Assembly (NCBI RefSeq): GCF_018130695.1
Contig: NZ_JAFCJX010000001.1
Span: 1-64,000 of the forward strand
Origin: Bradyrhizobium jicamae
GTDB lineage: Bacteria > Pseudomonadota > Alphaproteobacteria > Rhizobiales > Xanthobacteraceae
Direction: 5' to 3'
DNA: 64,000 nt
Below the pieces are notes generated by a model. That model was not told the DNA's origin, did not search any database, and worked only from the letters and a program-made list of their open reading frames with translations. Shown piece after piece: positions 29,719 to 42,165 of the stretch (the stretch's first letter is position 1; every line of letters begins with the position of its first letter). A program made the position numbers and the translations under genes.

Positions 29719-30438
29719 TTAATACCCGATTTCGGCGAGATCATCGACAACCAACAGTGCTCCCGACCAGTCGTCGTCCGGGAAGTAGGCGCTGCGGGTG
29801 ATCACGACGGGAATGCCGGCCCGCGAGGCAGAGGCGAGCCCGTTGCCGGAATCCTCGATGGCGATGCAATCCGAGGGCGCGAGCCCCAACTGCGCCAGCA
29901 CCGCGAGATAGATATCAGGTGCCGGCTTCTTCCGGGGCACGTCGTCGCCTGCGGCGATGACCTCGAACAGGCTGGCCAAGTCTTGCCCCAGCGCGACCGA
30001 GAGCAAGGCATCGACATTGTCCCGTGTGGTGGTGGTCGCGATCGCCAGGCGCTGGCCACGACGGCGCGCGCCGGCGAGCATCGCCTCGACACCCGGCCGC
30101 AGCGGGCATTCGCCGGAGGCAACCAGCGCGGTGTAGCGTTCGGTCTTGGCTCGATGCAGCACGGCGATCTCGGCAAAGGTCAGCAGCGGGATCGCATTCC
30201 GTTCGTCGAAGGCGCGGATGCGTTCCTTGCCGCCGGCAACGCGGAGCAATTGCCGATAGGTCCCGCGATCCCAATGCCAGGTGAGGCCGGCTTCCGCGAA
30301 CGCCTCGTTGAAGGCGCGGCGGTGCACCTCCTCGGTCTCGGCCAGCGTCCCGTCGACGTCGAAGATCAGCGCGCGGGCGCCGGCGATGAGATCGCGCATG
30401 CCGCCGACACGGATGGCCTCCAGCGTCCCGCTCATCAT
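29719..30438 (-). CDS. cbbY: HAD-family phosphatase CbbY
   Basis: This 239-residue HAD hydrolase has the nucleophile motif FDVDGT at residues 26-31, a helical cap (HRRAFNEAFAEAGLTWHWDRGTY), the KKPAPDIY lysine motif and IEDSGNGLASASRAG. Established CbbY enzymes dephosphorylate xylulose-1,5-bisphosphate, an inhibitory by-product of Rubisco, to xylulose-5-phosphate. That fits its place directly after cbbX. Its ATG abuts the cbbX stop. A second Met (30435) is the alternative start. It is the last gene of the cbb operon. Confidence 0.92.
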   Translation of the reverse strand: MMSGTLEAIRVGGMRDLIAGARALIFDVDGTLAETEEVHRRAFNEAFAEAGLTWHWDRGTYRQLLRVAGGKERIRAFDERNAIPLLTFAEIAVLHRAKTERYTALVASGECPLRPGVEAMLAGARRRGQRLAIATTTTRDNVDALLSVALGQDLASLFEVIAAGDDVPRKKPAPDIYLAVLAQLGLAPSDCIAIEDSGNGLASASRAGIPVVITRSAYFPDDDWSGALLVVDDLAEIGY

Positions 30439-31368
30439 TTACGCCCCCTTCGCAGCCCCCTCGGCAAACACCCGGCTCGCCAGCACGTCGCCCGCCTCGA
30501 TCGACATCACGTCGTCGCATGTCAGCGTGCGATCGAGCTTTGCGACAATCCGGTTGGCCTGGCGCAATCGGATACGATCGAGCGCATTGCGGATCGAGCG
30601 CGCATTGGAGAACAGCGGCTGGGTTTTGCGCACCGCGATGTAGCGAATGAACGCCTCGCGCGCCTCGGCCGAGAAACGATAGTTCTGCTCGGTCAGCATC
30701 AGTTCCGCGATCGCCATCAATTCGCTCTCCGCATAGTCCGGGAAGTCGATGTGGTGGGCGATGCGCGAGCGGAAGCCGGGATTGCTCTGGAAGAACTTTT
30801 CCATCCGGTCGCCATAGCCGGCGAGGATCACGACGAGATCCTCCCGTTGCGATTCCATCACCTGCAGCAGGATCTCGATCGCCTCCTGGCCGTAGTCGCG
30901 TTCGTTCTCGGGCCGGTAGAGATAATAGGCCTCATCGATGAACAGCACGCCGCCCATCGCCTTCTTCAGGATCTCCTTGGTCTTCGGCGCGGTGTGACCG
31001 ATATATTGCCCGACCAGATCGTCGCGCGTCACGCTGATGACATGGCCGCGGCGCACGAAGCCGAGCCGGTGCAGGATGCCGGCCATCCGCATCGCCACCG
31101 TCGTCTTGCCGGTGCCGGGATTGCCGGTGAACGACATGTGCAATGTCGGGAAGGTGGTGGCGAGCGCCATCTTCTGCCGGATGCGCTCGACCAAAAGCAG
31201 CGAGGCGATCTCGCGAATACGGGTTTTCACCGGGACGAGGCCGATCAGCTCCCTGTCGAGCTGCGCGAGCACCGAGGCGATATCGACCGCCTCGAACTCC
31301 TTGCGCAGATCGATCGCACTGACCGGCGCCGGCTGATCCGGCACCGGTTGAATGGCAGCCTGGGTCAT
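30439..31368 (-). CDS. cbbX: Red-type Rubisco activase CbbX
   Basis: This 309-residue AAA+ ATPase remodels inhibited form IC/ID Rubisco by pulling on the large-subunit C-terminus. Walker A is GNPGTGKT at residues 82-89, Walker B is [12 protein letters not shown], and a pore-loop region and the sensor/arginine-finger segment [14 protein letters not shown] follow. The single CbbX is typical of proteobacteria. ATG 31368 overlaps the cbbS stop (ATGA), so translation is coupled to the Rubisco genes. Confidence 0.95.
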   Translation of the reverse strand: MTQAAIQPVPDQPAPVSAIDLRKEFEAVDIASVLAQLDRELIGLVPVKTRIREIASLLLVERIRQKMALATTFPTLHMSFTGNPGTGKTTVAMRMAGILHRLGFVRRGHVISVTRDDLVGQYIGHTAPKTKEILKKAMGGVLFIDEAYYLYRPENERDYGQEAIEILLQVMESQREDLVVILAGYGDRMEKFFQSNPGFRSRIAHHIDFPDYAESELMAIAELMLTEQNYRFSAEAREAFIRYIAVRKTQPLFSNARSIRNALDRIRLRQANRIVAKLDRTLTCDDVMSIEAGDVLASRVFAEGAAKGA

Positions 31369-31787
31369 GCGCCGTACCGCTCACCTTCGGGACGGTCGAC
31401 CGCGTAGGCCTTTGTGGTGTAGCGCATGCTGCGGCCGTCGACTTCCTGCCGCTCGAGCCGGAAACCGGGTTCTTCCTTCGGCCGATTGACGATGAAGGAA
31501 ATGCGCACCGACTCCCAGCCATGAGAGGAATCGAATCCGCTCAAGCGGATGTAGCGGTCGCCGTAAACGCGGCGGCAGTCCGCCAATTCCTTCATGATGC
31601 CGGCCGCGTCGCGCAAGTCGAACATCGGCAGCCCCCACATTTCCCAATAGGTGTTGCGGGGATGCGGGTCGTCGGTGAACTCGATGTTCACCGCCCAGCC
31701 CTTGTCGAGGCAGAACTGGACCTGCGCCGTGATCTGCTCATCGGTCAGATCGGGAAGAAAGGAAAAGCATCCCTGGGTCACTCTCAT
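31365..31787 (-). CDS. cbbS: Rubisco small subunit, form IC
   Basis: This 140-residue small subunit begins [19 protein letters not shown] and carries [21 protein letters not shown]. It has the long C-terminal extension ([31 protein letters not shown]) that forms the central-channel hairpin in red-type enzymes and replaces the betaA-betaB loop of green-type subunits. AGGAG precedes ATG 31787. It follows cbbL by 22 bases. Confidence 0.96.
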   Translation of the reverse strand: MRVTQGCFSFLPDLTDEQITAQVQFCLDKGWAVNIEFTDDPHPRNTYWEMWGLPMFDLRDAAGIMKELADCRRVYGDRYIRLSGFDSSHGWESVRISFIVNRPKEEPGFRLERQEVDGRSMRYTTKAYAVDRPEGERYGA

Positions 31788-31809
31788 CGCGGTTCTCCTT
31801 TTGCTTCCG

Positions 31810-34384
<2,575 letters not shown>

Positions 34385-34386
34385 GG

Positions 34387-36411
34387 TTACCTCCTTTCGG
34401 TTGATTGTTGGATCACACGCTGCGCCGCCGCCACGACGGCTGAGGGCGTGATACCGAACTCGCGATAGAGCACGTCGGCCGGAGCCGAGGCGCCAAAGCC
34501 GGTCATGCCGATGAATTCGCAGTCGTCGCCGAGCCAGCGTGCCCACTCGCCTTCGACAGCGGCCTCGACGCCGACACGCGGCGCGGTGCCGAGAACCTGG
34601 TTGCGATAGTCGCGCGGCTGCTGGCGGAACAGGTCGAGACAGGGGGCAGAGACGACCGCGGCGTGCACACCGCTTTCCGCCAGCAGCTTTGCAGCATCGA
34701 GCGCGATCGCCACCTCTGAACCCGTTGCAATCAGGGTGACGTCGCGCCCGTGTGCCGGCTCGGCCACCACATAGGCGCCGAGCGCGACCTTATTGTCCGC
34801 CGCACCGTCGCGGAACGCGGGCAGACCTTGTCGTGACAGGCAGAGAATCGAGGGCGAGCCCTCTGCCTTGAGTGCGCAATCCCAGGCTTCCGCCGTCTCG
34901 ATGGCATCTGCGGGGCGGAACACCAGCACATTCGGAATCGCGCGCAATGAGGCGAGATGTTCGACCGGCTGATGCGTCGGGCCGTCCTCGCCAAGACCGA
35001 TCGAGTCGTGCGTCATCACGTGGATGACGCGAATGCCCATCAATGCCGCGAGCCGGATCGCCGGGCGGCTGTAGTCTGCGAAGGTCAGGAACGTCCCGCC
35101 ATAGGGGATGAAGCCGCCATGCAGCGCGATGCCGTTCATCGCCGCCGCCATCGCATGCTCGCGGATGCCGTAATGGATGTAGCTGCCGTCGAGCGTGTTC
35201 CGGCCGACGGGTGTCTGGCCCTTCGCTAGTGTCAGGTTGGAATGCGTCAGGTCGGCCGAGCCGCCGAGCAGGTTCGGCAGCGCTTCGGCGATTACATCGA
35301 TCACCTGCTGCGAAGCCTGGCGGGTCGCAAGCTTCGGCCGCTCCGTGGCGAAGCGCTGCTTCAGCTTGGCTATCGCCTCCGCATAGGTGCAGGGCAGCTT
35401 GCGGTTCAGCGCGTCGTGAAATGCTGAGCGGCCGCCATTGCAGGTTTTTCGCGATCGCTCGATCCAGGCGCGACGTGCCTCACGGCCGCGCGCACCGATG
35501 TCGCGCCATTCGCCGAGCACGGCGTCGGGAATCTCGAATGCGGGATACGGCCAACCGAGCGCGGTGCGGGTCTTGCCGATCTCCTCCGCACCGAGCGGCG
35601 CACCGTGCGCCTTTTCGCTGCCCTGGCGGTTTGGCGCGCCGTAACCGATCATGGTCCGGCAAGCGATCAGCGACGGCCGGTCGCTCGCCTTCGCCTGTTT
35701 GATGGCGGCCGTGATTGCCTGGGGATCGTGACCGTCAATGCTGGCGACGTTCCAGCCGCTCGCACGGAACCGCATGACCTGATCATCCGAGCAGGACAGC
35801 GACGTCGCGCCATCGATCGAGATCCGGTTGTCGTCCCACAGAACGATCAGGCGATTGAGCCGCAGATGACCCGCGAGCGAGATCGCCTCCTGGCTGATGC
35901 CTTCCATCAGGCAGCCGTCGCCGGCGATGACGTAGGTGAAGTGATCGACGAGGTCGTCGCCGTGCCGCGCATTCATCAGCCGTTCGGCGAGCGCCATGCC
36001 GACTGCGGTCGCGATGCCCTGCCCCAGCGGCCCCGTGGTGGTCTCGACGCCTGGCGTGTGGCCATATTCGGGATGCCCCGGCGTCTTCGATCCCCATTGC
36101 CGGAACGCCCTGAGCTGGTCGAGCGTCACAGCCTCGTAGCCGGTCAGATGCAGCAACGCGTAGAGCAGCATCGAGCCGTGGCCGGCCGACAGGACAAAGC
36201 GGTCGCGATCCGGCCAGGCGGGGTCGCTGGGATCGAACTTCAGGAAGCGCGAGAACAGGACCGTAGCGACGTCGGCCATGCCCATGGGCATGCCGGGATG
36301 GCCTGACTTCGCCTGCTCGACCGCATCGATGGCGAGGAAGCGGATGGCGTTGGCCATCTCGGCATGGCCGACTTCCGGTCGGCTGGCAACGGACGCAAGC
36401 GCGGTCGTCAT
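34387..36411 (-). CDS. cbbT: Transketolase CbbT
   Basis: This is a full-length, 674-residue ThDP-dependent transketolase of the Calvin cycle. The N-terminal domain has [16 protein letters not shown] and the ThDP motif [32 protein letters not shown]. The middle domain has the catalytic Glu in [19 protein letters not shown] and [30 protein letters not shown] 36411 overlaps the cbbP stop (ATGA). The window also encodes a separate two-subunit transketolase in the sugar cluster, which is not part of this pathway. Confidence 0.96.
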   Translation of the reverse strand: MTTALASVASRPEVGHAEMANAIRFLAIDAVEQAKSGHPGMPMGMADVATVLFSRFLKFDPSDPAWPDRDRFVLSAGHGSMLLYALLHLTGYEAVTLDQLRAFRQWGSKTPGHPEYGHTPGVETTTGPLGQGIATAVGMALAERLMNARHGDDLVDHFTYVIAGDGCLMEGISQEAISLAGHLRLNRLIVLWDDNRISIDGATSLSCSDDQVMRFRASGWNVASIDGHDPQAITAAIKQAKASDRPSLIACRTMIGYGAPNRQGSEKAHGAPLGAEEIGKTRTALGWPYPAFEIPDAVLGEWRDIGARGREARRAWIERSRKTCNGGRSAFHDALNRKLPCTYAEAIAKLKQRFATERPKLATRQASQQVIDVIAEALPNLLGGSADLTHSNLTLAKGQTPVGRNTLDGSYIHYGIREHAMAAAMNGIALHGGFIPYGGTFLTFADYSRPAIRLAALMGIRVIHVMTHDSIGLGEDGPTHQPVEHLASLRAIPNVLVFRPADAIETAEAWDCALKAEGSPSILCLSRQGLPAFRDGAADNKVALGAYVVAEPAHGRDVTLIATGSEVAIALDAAKLLAESGVHAAVVSAPCLDLFRQQPRDYRNQVLGTAPRVGVEAAVEGEWARWLGDDCEFIGMTGFGASAPADVLYREFGITPSAVVAAAQRVIQQSTERR

Positions 36412-37283
36412 ATCGTTCGCCTCTTTCGTTCGATCAATTGCAGGATCAGCGGGGTGAGGATGAGCTGCATCGCCAGGTCGAGCTTGGCGCCGTGCACCAC
36501 GATGGAATTGGCGCGCGACATGAAGCTGTGCGGGATCATCGACAGCAGGTACGGGAAATCGATGCCGCGCGGATTCTTCATCCGGATCACGACCATCGAT
36601 TCATCGGGGGTCGGGATCCAGCGTGCGACGAACGGATTGGAAGTGTCGACCGTCGGCACGCGCTGGAAGTTGATGTCGGTGTCGGTGAATTGCGGGCAGA
36701 TGTAGTTCACGTAGTCAGGCATCCGCCGCAGGATCGTGTCGGTCACTGCTTCCGTCGAATAGCCGCGATGGCTGCGGTCACGATGCAGCTTCTGGATCCA
36801 TTCGAGATTGATGACCGGCACGACGCCGATCTTGAGGTCGGCATGCTGGGCGACGTTCACCTTGTCGGTGACGACGGCACCATGCAGGCCCTCGTAGAAC
36901 AACAGATCGGAATTCTCCGGCAGCGGCTCCCATCCGGTGAAGGTGCCGGGCTGGGCGTCATAGAGCCGCGCCTCCTCGGCATCATGCACATAGTGCCGCG
37001 TCGTTCCGGTGCCGGTTTCGGCATAGTCGCGGAACAGCTTTTCCAGCTCCTCGAACAGATTGGTCTCGGGGCTGAAATGGCTGAAGTGCTTGTTGCCGCG
37101 CTCGGCCTCCTCGCCCATCTTGCGTCGCATCTCGGCGCGGTCGTAGCGGTGGAACGCGTCGCCCTCGACATAAGCCGCGACGACGTTCTCCCGGCGGAAG
37201 ATATTCTCGAAGGTCTTCTTCACCGACGTGGTGCCGGCGCCCGAAGAGCCGGTGATGGAGATGATGGGATGGCGGCGTGACAT
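36408..37283 (-). CDS. cbbP: Phosphoribulokinase
   Basis: This 291-residue bacterial-type phosphoribulokinase makes ribulose-1,5-bisphosphate from ribulose-5-phosphate and ATP. The P-loop is [10 protein letters not shown] (residues 12-21), followed by [13 protein letters not shown] and the catalytic region [18 protein letters not shown]. The length fits the octameric proteobacterial class, which is NADH-activated and AMP-inhibited. It starts 24 bases after cbbF and overlaps cbbT. Confidence 0.96.
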   Translation of the reverse strand: MSRRHPIISITGSSGAGTTSVKKTFENIFRRENVVAAYVEGDAFHRYDRAEMRRKMGEEAERGNKHFSHFSPETNLFEELEKLFRDYAETGTGTTRHYVHDAEEARLYDAQPGTFTGWEPLPENSDLLFYEGLHGAVVTDKVNVAQHADLKIGVVPVINLEWIQKLHRDRSHRGYSTEAVTDTILRRMPDYVNYICPQFTDTDINFQRVPTVDTSNPFVARWIPTPDESMVVIRMKNPRGIDFPYLLSMIPHSFMSRANSIVVHGAKLDLAMQLILTPLILQLIERKRRTI

Positions 37284-37307
37284 GGGTCTCTCTCTCAGGC
37301 GTCTCTG

Positions 37308-38345
37308 TCAGCGGAACAGGCCGCGTCGCGCGAACAGCGGGGCATCGCTGCTTTCGAACAACGGCTCGACGGTCAGGTGCTTGGCCTCGACGTCGCGCAC
37401 CGCGCGCGCCGAGCCCATGATCAGGGGCACGCGCTGGTGCGGCGTCCGCGCCGACAATTCAAGGATGCGCGAGCGGCCGTTCGAAGCGGCACCGCCGGCC
37501 CACTCCATGATCAGCGCGATCGGATGCGCCTCGTAGAGCAGCCGCAGCCGGCCCTCGCGATAACCCTGGCGTTCGTCCGCCGGATAAAGGAACACGCCGC
37601 CGCGCATCAGGATGCGATAAGCCTCGGCCACCAGCGAGCCGATCCAGCGCATGTTGAAATCCTGGCCGCGCTCGCCATTGACGCCGGCAAGGCACTCGTC
37701 GATATAGCCGCGCACCGCGCCGCTCCAGTGACGGCGGTTGGAGGCGTTGATCGCGAACTCCGGCGTGTCCTGGGGGACCTGGACGTCGCGCGCAGTCAGC
37801 ACGAATTCGCGCGTCCTCGGATCCAGCGTAAAGCAGTCGACGCACTGGTCGAGCGCGAGCACCAGCAGCGTCTGCGGCCCGAAGATGAAGCAGCCTGCGG
37901 CGATCTGCGCCGTGCCGGGCTCGAAGAAGGTCGAGATGACATCAAACCCCTTCGGCCGGATCGAGAAGATGGTGCCGATGGAAATGTTGTTCTCGAGATT
38001 GGCGGAGCCGTCGAGCGGATCGATCGCGACACAGAGCGGCGCGTCCGCATCCAACGTTTCCGGCAGTTCGGCTTCTTCCGACAGCACGGCCGCGACCGGC
38101 GCCGACCGCAGCGCATCGCGCATCAGGCGGTCGGCGACCAGATCGATGTCTCGCTGACGGTCACCGTCGGGATTGACGCCGGCAGCCTCGCCGCTGACGC
38201 CGCCGAGCGGACCTGCCGCGATGGTTCCTGCAAGCTCGATAGCGGCGCCAGCCAGAGCCTGGATGACAGCGACGGTGGCGGCACGCATCGGGTTCTGATG
38301 CGTCGGCCAATCCAGATAGGCATGCAATGCAGGACGAATGTCCAC
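37308..38345 (-). CDS. cbbF: Class I fructose-1,6-bisphosphatase
   Basis: This 345-residue metal-dependent sugar bisphosphatase has the signature DPLDGSANLENNISIGTIFSI, upstream LSEEAE metal ligands and a C-terminal substrate loop (MRGGVFLYPADERQ). GTG 38345 is preceded by AGGGAG. In the Calvin operon it acts on fructose- and possibly sedoheptulose-bisphosphate. It is the first gene of the operon and diverges from cbbR across 150 bases. Confidence 0.95.
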   Translation of the reverse strand: MDIRPALHAYLDWPTHQNPMRAATVAVIQALAGAAIELAGTIAAGPLGGVSGEAAGVNPDGDRQRDIDLVADRLMRDALRSAPVAAVLSEEAELPETLDADAPLCVAIDPLDGSANLENNISIGTIFSIRPKGFDVISTFFEPGTAQIAAGCFIFGPQTLLVLALDQCVDCFTLDPRTREFVLTARDVQVPQDTPEFAINASNRRHWSGAVRGYIDECLAGVNGERGQDFNMRWIGSLVAEAYRILMRGGVFLYPADERQGYREGRLRLLYEAHPIALIMEWAGGAASNGRSRILELSARTPHQRVPLIMGSARAVRDVEAKHLTVEPLFESSDAPLFARRGLFR

Positions 38346-38435
38346 GGGCCGCTCCCTTCGCTGGCGCCCTCTGTCGGGGCGTTGACCGCGTCTCGTACCG
38401 GAGTCGCGTTCGTCCCTATCAACGCCCGATTTGCA

Positions 38436-38465
38436 GGATTAGGGAAATTTCATTATCTTAGACCT
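38436..38465. promoter_or_regulatory. CbbR operator candidate
   Basis: In the cbbF-cbbR gap a T-N11-A core (TAGGGAAATTTCA, 38440-38452) is centred on the palindrome GAAATTTC and flanked by ATTA on both sides. This agrees with LysR/CbbR site design. A second AT-rich element, TTATCTTA, follows directly and could be the weaker activation half-site. Confidence 0.5.
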
Positions 38466-38495
38466 CGCCAAAGTTTTTCTTATGAGGCAATTGTC

Positions 38496-39422
38496 ATGGC
38501 CGGGAACTTCGTGCGCGACCTCACCATCCGCCAGTTGCGCGCGCTATCAGCGGTCAATGCAGCCGGCTCGATCACCGCGGCGGCCAATCAGCTCAACCTC
38601 ACCCAGCCTGCGGTGACGCTGCAGCTGCGCAACCTGCAGACGCTCGCCGGCCTGCCGCTGATCCAGCGCACCGGCGAGGGAATGGCGCTCACCGACGCCG
38701 GCGCGCATGTGCTGGCGCTGGTCGAGCGGATCGAGGCGGCGATGCTCGATTGCGAACAATCGCTCGATCTGATCGCCGGCCGCAGCGGCGGCCGCGTCTC
38801 GATGGGTGCGGTCAGCACCGCGAAATATTTCGTGCCGTTCGCGATCGCGGCGTTCTCGCGCAAATTTCCCAAGGTCGACGTCTCGCTGCGGATCGGCAAT
38901 CGCGCCGATATCCGCGACGCACTGCGCGGCTATGATCTCGACATCGCCGTGATGGGCGCGCCGCCCGCCGATCTCGAAGTCGAGATGCGCCCGCTCGGCC
39001 GGCATCCGCACTACATCGTGGCCGCGGCCGACCACCGGCTGTCGCGACGCCGTCATGTCGAGCCGTCGGAGCTTGCCAACGAAACTTTCATCACCCGCGA
39101 AGTCGGATCCGGCACGCGGATGCTGATGGAGCAATACTTCGAGAAGATGAGGCTGGCGCCGAAGATCGGCATGGCCATGGACAGCAACGAGACCATCAAG
39201 CAGGCCGTGATGGCCGGGCTCGGCATCGCCTTCATCTCCCAGCACACGGTGTTTCACGAGCTGGAAGACGGCCGTCTGGTGGTGCTCAAGGTGAAGGGAC
39301 TGCCCGTGATCCGTCAGTGGCACGCGATCCGCCGCGCCGACAAGATATTGCTGCCGCCGGCGCAGGCGATGCTGGATTTCCTCGGCAAGGAAGGCTGGCG
39401 CTATCTGCCGAACACGAGGTGA
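38496..39422 (+). CDS. cbbR: LysR-family regulator CbbR
   Basis: This 308-residue LysR protein has helix-turn-helix LRALSAVNAAGSITAAANQLNLTQPAVTLQLRNLQ followed by an effector domain. Similarity to CbbR proteins and the divergent position next to cbbF make the assignment firm. Known CbbR proteins activate the cbb genes and respond to Calvin-cycle metabolites such as RuBP or PEP or to NADPH. ATG 38496 is selected; the open frame continues far upstream through cbbF but is spurious there. Its stop is 12 bases from the convergent GT-C-like gene. Confidence 0.92.
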   Translation: MAGNFVRDLTIRQLRALSAVNAAGSITAAANQLNLTQPAVTLQLRNLQTLAGLPLIQRTGEGMALTDAGAHVLALVERIEAAMLDCEQSLDLIAGRSGGRVSMGAVSTAKYFVPFAIAAFSRKFPKVDVSLRIGNRADIRDALRGYDLDIAVMGAPPADLEVEMRPLGRHPHYIVAAADHRLSRRRHVEPSELANETFITREVGSGTRMLMEQYFEKMRLAPKIGMAMDSNETIKQAVMAGLGIAFISQHTVFHELEDGRLVVLKVKGLPVIRQWHAIRRADKILLPPAQAMLDFLGKEGWRYLPNTR

Positions 39423-39434
39423 AAGGCGAGAAAT

Positions 39435-41024
39435 TCAGCTGCAGGACTTCCGCACATACAGCGTCGGCGGATCCGGTGCGTCGATCGGCACAATCTTCCA
39501 GGTCGGATCAGCGGCGAGCCGCGCCTTGGTCGCCTCGATGAAGGGAACGCCGGGCAGATTGGTGTGCATCTCGCTGCCCCATTTGTTGGGCGCCAGCACG
39601 AAATCCGACTTCAGCGCGCGTTCCACCATCTCCTCCTGCGTCCGCGCGCCGGCGAGGCCGTAGCCGCGGATCGCCATCCCGTGGTTCAAGCCGGCGAACA
39701 GCATGGTCGTCTCCGGCGTAACCGGATACGGGGTCAGCATGGAGATGACCGGTTGGGGAAGCGAGCAGCCGGGCTTGCCAGCCGCTTCGCGCGCGATCAC
39801 CGCGGTGATCCCATCGAGAATCCGGCCGGCATTCGGAAAATTGCGGCTGAGCTGGCTGATCCGCGCCGCCGGCGAGGCGAACGCCGTGATCACGACGAGG
39901 GAGATCGCCACCGCGACGTCAGCTTTCGGCAGCTGATCGGCAAGCCGGCGCAGCAGCCGCGCCAGCGCCAGCACCATGGCGAAGATGAATGGAAAGAAGA
40001 ACAGCGAGCTGATGAAGAAGGTCTGCTCGGTCGAGATCGACATCAGGCAGTACAGCACGACGACGACGAAATAGTACGCGAGCGCGCGATAGGCCTGCGG
40101 CTCGCGCCAGGTCTTCCGCGACAGCACGGCATCGACCACGACGGCAACCAGGCCGACGAAGAAGAACCCGCGCAACGCATGCGCGCCGCCGTTGCGACCG
40201 ATGGAATTGAACGTCCAGTGATAGAGCGCGTCACCCTCGGTCGCCCAGATGTGCCGGTCGACGATCAGGATCCGGTAGGCGTAGGACACCGCGCGCGGGC
40301 TGAACAGGATCACGCAGGGCACAAACGCGATGACAAAGAGCACAAGGGGCAACCGCGCCGTGCGGACGGACGACCAGAACTCCTTTCGTGGCACCAGCCC
40401 GGGACGCAGGATGCCGATCAACGCCGCCAGCCCCGTCACCGGCAGCGTGATCATGAACACGCTGGGCTTGGCCGTGATCGCAGCGGCCGCGACCAAAGCG
40501 ATCCCGATCGCCCGCCGCAGGCTGATCCCTGCATAGTCGGTGCTGATCAGGAGATAGAGCGAAAGCGCAAACAGCGCGGAAGCTCCAAAATCGGGACGGA
40601 ATTCAGTAGTGATGAACTGGACGACCGGGATGAACAGCGTGCAGGCGGCGAGCAGGATGCTCGGCAAGGGGGCAAGCGCCGAACGCGCGACGTAGTAGAC
40701 GCTGGCGAGGAAGACCAGCACGATCCAGGTGCTGACAAGATACGGCGACCAGACGTGCGGGCCGAGTAGCGAGTAGCCGAGCATCGACGTCAGCGTACTG
40801 AGCGGCGCATGCGGGGGATCGGCGATGATCGAAGCCACGAGGTTGAACAGCGAGGTCGCGTCTCCCCGCAGCACCCGCAAATAGCCGTCGAGCAGGTAAT
40901 TCGCGTCGTCATAGATCGGCGGCATCGCAAGCGTGCCCTCGCGGGCGCTCAGCGACAGGTTGAGCGCTGCGGAGACGATCGCCAGCACGCCGAGGCAAAT
41001 CAACCTTTGGGCTCTCGCACTCAC
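39435..41024 (-). CDS. Polytopic GT-C-like glycosyltransferase
   Basis: This 529-residue membrane protein has about ten to twelve helices and starts at a GTG. After the first helix the periplasmic loop has an acidic pair (PPIYDDANYLLDGY), the position and type of the catalytic DD/ED motif of GT-C enzymes such as ArnT/GT39 that use polyprenyl-phosphate sugars. A soluble C-terminal domain of about 120 residues ends in LYVRKSCS. It diverges from a GT2 of the polyprenyl-phosphate-sugar synthase type, an arrangement typical of glycan modification pairs. Family-level assignment only; the substrate is unknown. Confidence 0.65.
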   Translation of the reverse strand: MSARAQRLICLGVLAIVSAALNLSLSAREGTLAMPPIYDDANYLLDGYLRVLRGDATSLFNLVASIIADPPHAPLSTLTSMLGYSLLGPHVWSPYLVSTWIVLVFLASVYYVARSALAPLPSILLAACTLFIPVVQFITTEFRPDFGASALFALSLYLLISTDYAGISLRRAIGIALVAAAAITAKPSVFMITLPVTGLAALIGILRPGLVPRKEFWSSVRTARLPLVLFVIAFVPCVILFSPRAVSYAYRILIVDRHIWATEGDALYHWTFNSIGRNGGAHALRGFFFVGLVAVVVDAVLSRKTWREPQAYRALAYYFVVVVLYCLMSISTEQTFFISSLFFFPFIFAMVLALARLLRRLADQLPKADVAVAISLVVITAFASPAARISQLSRNFPNAGRILDGITAVIAREAAGKPGCSLPQPVISMLTPYPVTPETTMLFAGLNHGMAIRGYGLAGARTQEEMVERALKSDFVLAPNKWGSEMHTNLPGVPFIEATKARLAADPTWKIVPIDAPDPPTLYVRKSCS

Positions 41025-41202
41025 GATTCACCCCGCCCGGTGATCGAAAAAGGTGGCTGCCGCACCTTGAACTTGATGGGGGAATTGGCCGATGGTGGAT
41101 TGGCCGACAGTGGCTTTGCCGGAAGGTCGCGAAGGATTGGCAATACCACGAATTCCATACCGGTCGGACGCTTCCACGCGCTGATCCTGTCGAGCGGGAC
41201 TG

Positions 41203-42165
41203 ATGAAGACAATATCCGTCGTTACACCATGTTACAATGAAGAGGACAATGTCCGCGACTGCTACGAGGCGGTGCGGAAACTGTTTGAAACGGAGCTTAC
41301 AGGCTACGCGCGCGAGCATCTCTTCTGCGACAATGCGTCCACCGACCGCACACTCGCCGTCCTGAAGGAGATCGCCGCGGCCGATTCCAGCGTCCGGATC
41401 ATCGTCAACACCCGCAATTTCGGGCCGCTGAAGAACACTTTCAATGGCGTGATGGCGAGCACCGGCGATGCCGTACTGCTGTTCCTGCCGGCTGACCTGC
41501 AGGACCCGCCGGAGTTGCTGCCGCAATTCGTCAAGCTGTGGGAGGCCGGTCACGAGATCGTCTACGGGATCCGCGCCGTCCGCGAGGAAGGCAGGCTGAT
41601 GCGCACCGTGCGCGACGTCTACTACCGCATCCTGACGCGCTTCTCCGAGTTCGAGATTCCGCCCGGCGTCGGCGACTTCCAGCTGGTCGACCGCCGCGTG
41701 GTCGAGTCAATGCGGCAGGTTACGGACCGTTATCCGTTCATGCGCATGATGACCTTCGAATGCGGCGGCCGCGCCATCGGCGTGCCCTACACCTGGCGGG
41801 CGCGCAAGAAGGGACTGTCCAAGAACCGTCTCTCCGCCCTGTTCGACCAGAGCCTCAATGGGCTCGTCTCCTTCACCACCGCCCCGCTCCGCGCCAGCCT
41901 GATCGTCGGCTTCATCCTGTCGGCGCTCAGTGTCGCCTATTCCCTGCTCAACTTCATCATCGGCATCGTGCTCTATCGACAGCTCGCCGAACCCGGCATC
42001 ATGACATTGATCGTGGCGCTGTTCTTCTTCGGCGGCGTGCAGCTGTTCTTCATCGGCATGCTCGGCGAGTACATCCTGTCCATCCACGGCCAGGTGCGCG
42101 GCAAGCCCGTGGTGTTCGAGCGCGAGCGGATCAATTTCGCGCCGCCGGACCGACCTTCCCCGTGA
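41203..42165 (+). CDS. GT2 polyprenyl-phosphate sugar transferase (DPM1/GtrB/ArnC-like)
   Basis: This is a 320-residue protein with an N-terminal GT-A domain: SVVTPCYNEEDNVRDCYEAV (nucleotide site), DNASTDRT, and the metal motif LPADLQDPPELL, where D-x-D is replaced by DLQD as in this subfamily. Two C-terminal helices (SLIVGFILSALSVAYSLLNFIIGIVLY and LIVALFFFGGVQLFFIGMLGEYI) anchor it to the inner membrane. Relatives load a sugar on undecaprenyl phosphate for a GT-C partner. Its stop abuts the convergent transketolase-subunit stop (TGATCA). Confidence 0.85.
   Translation: MKTISVVTPCYNEEDNVRDCYEAVRKLFETELTGYAREHLFCDNASTDRTLAVLKEIAAADSSVRIIVNTRNFGPLKNTFNGVMASTGDAVLLFLPADLQDPPELLPQFVKLWEAGHEIVYGIRAVREEGRLMRTVRDVYYRILTRFSEFEIPPGVGDFQLVDRRVVESMRQVTDRYPFMRMMTFECGGRAIGVPYTWRARKKGLSKNRLSALFDQSLNGLVSFTTAPLRASLIVGFILSALSVAYSLLNFIIGIVLYRQLAEPGIMTLIVALFFFGGVQLFFIGMLGEYILSIHGQVRGKPVVFERERINFAPPDRPSP

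Noticed and set aside
37377..38495. A long N-terminal extension in frame with CbbR
   Set aside because: It runs antisense through cbbF. LysR homology begins only after ATG 38496.
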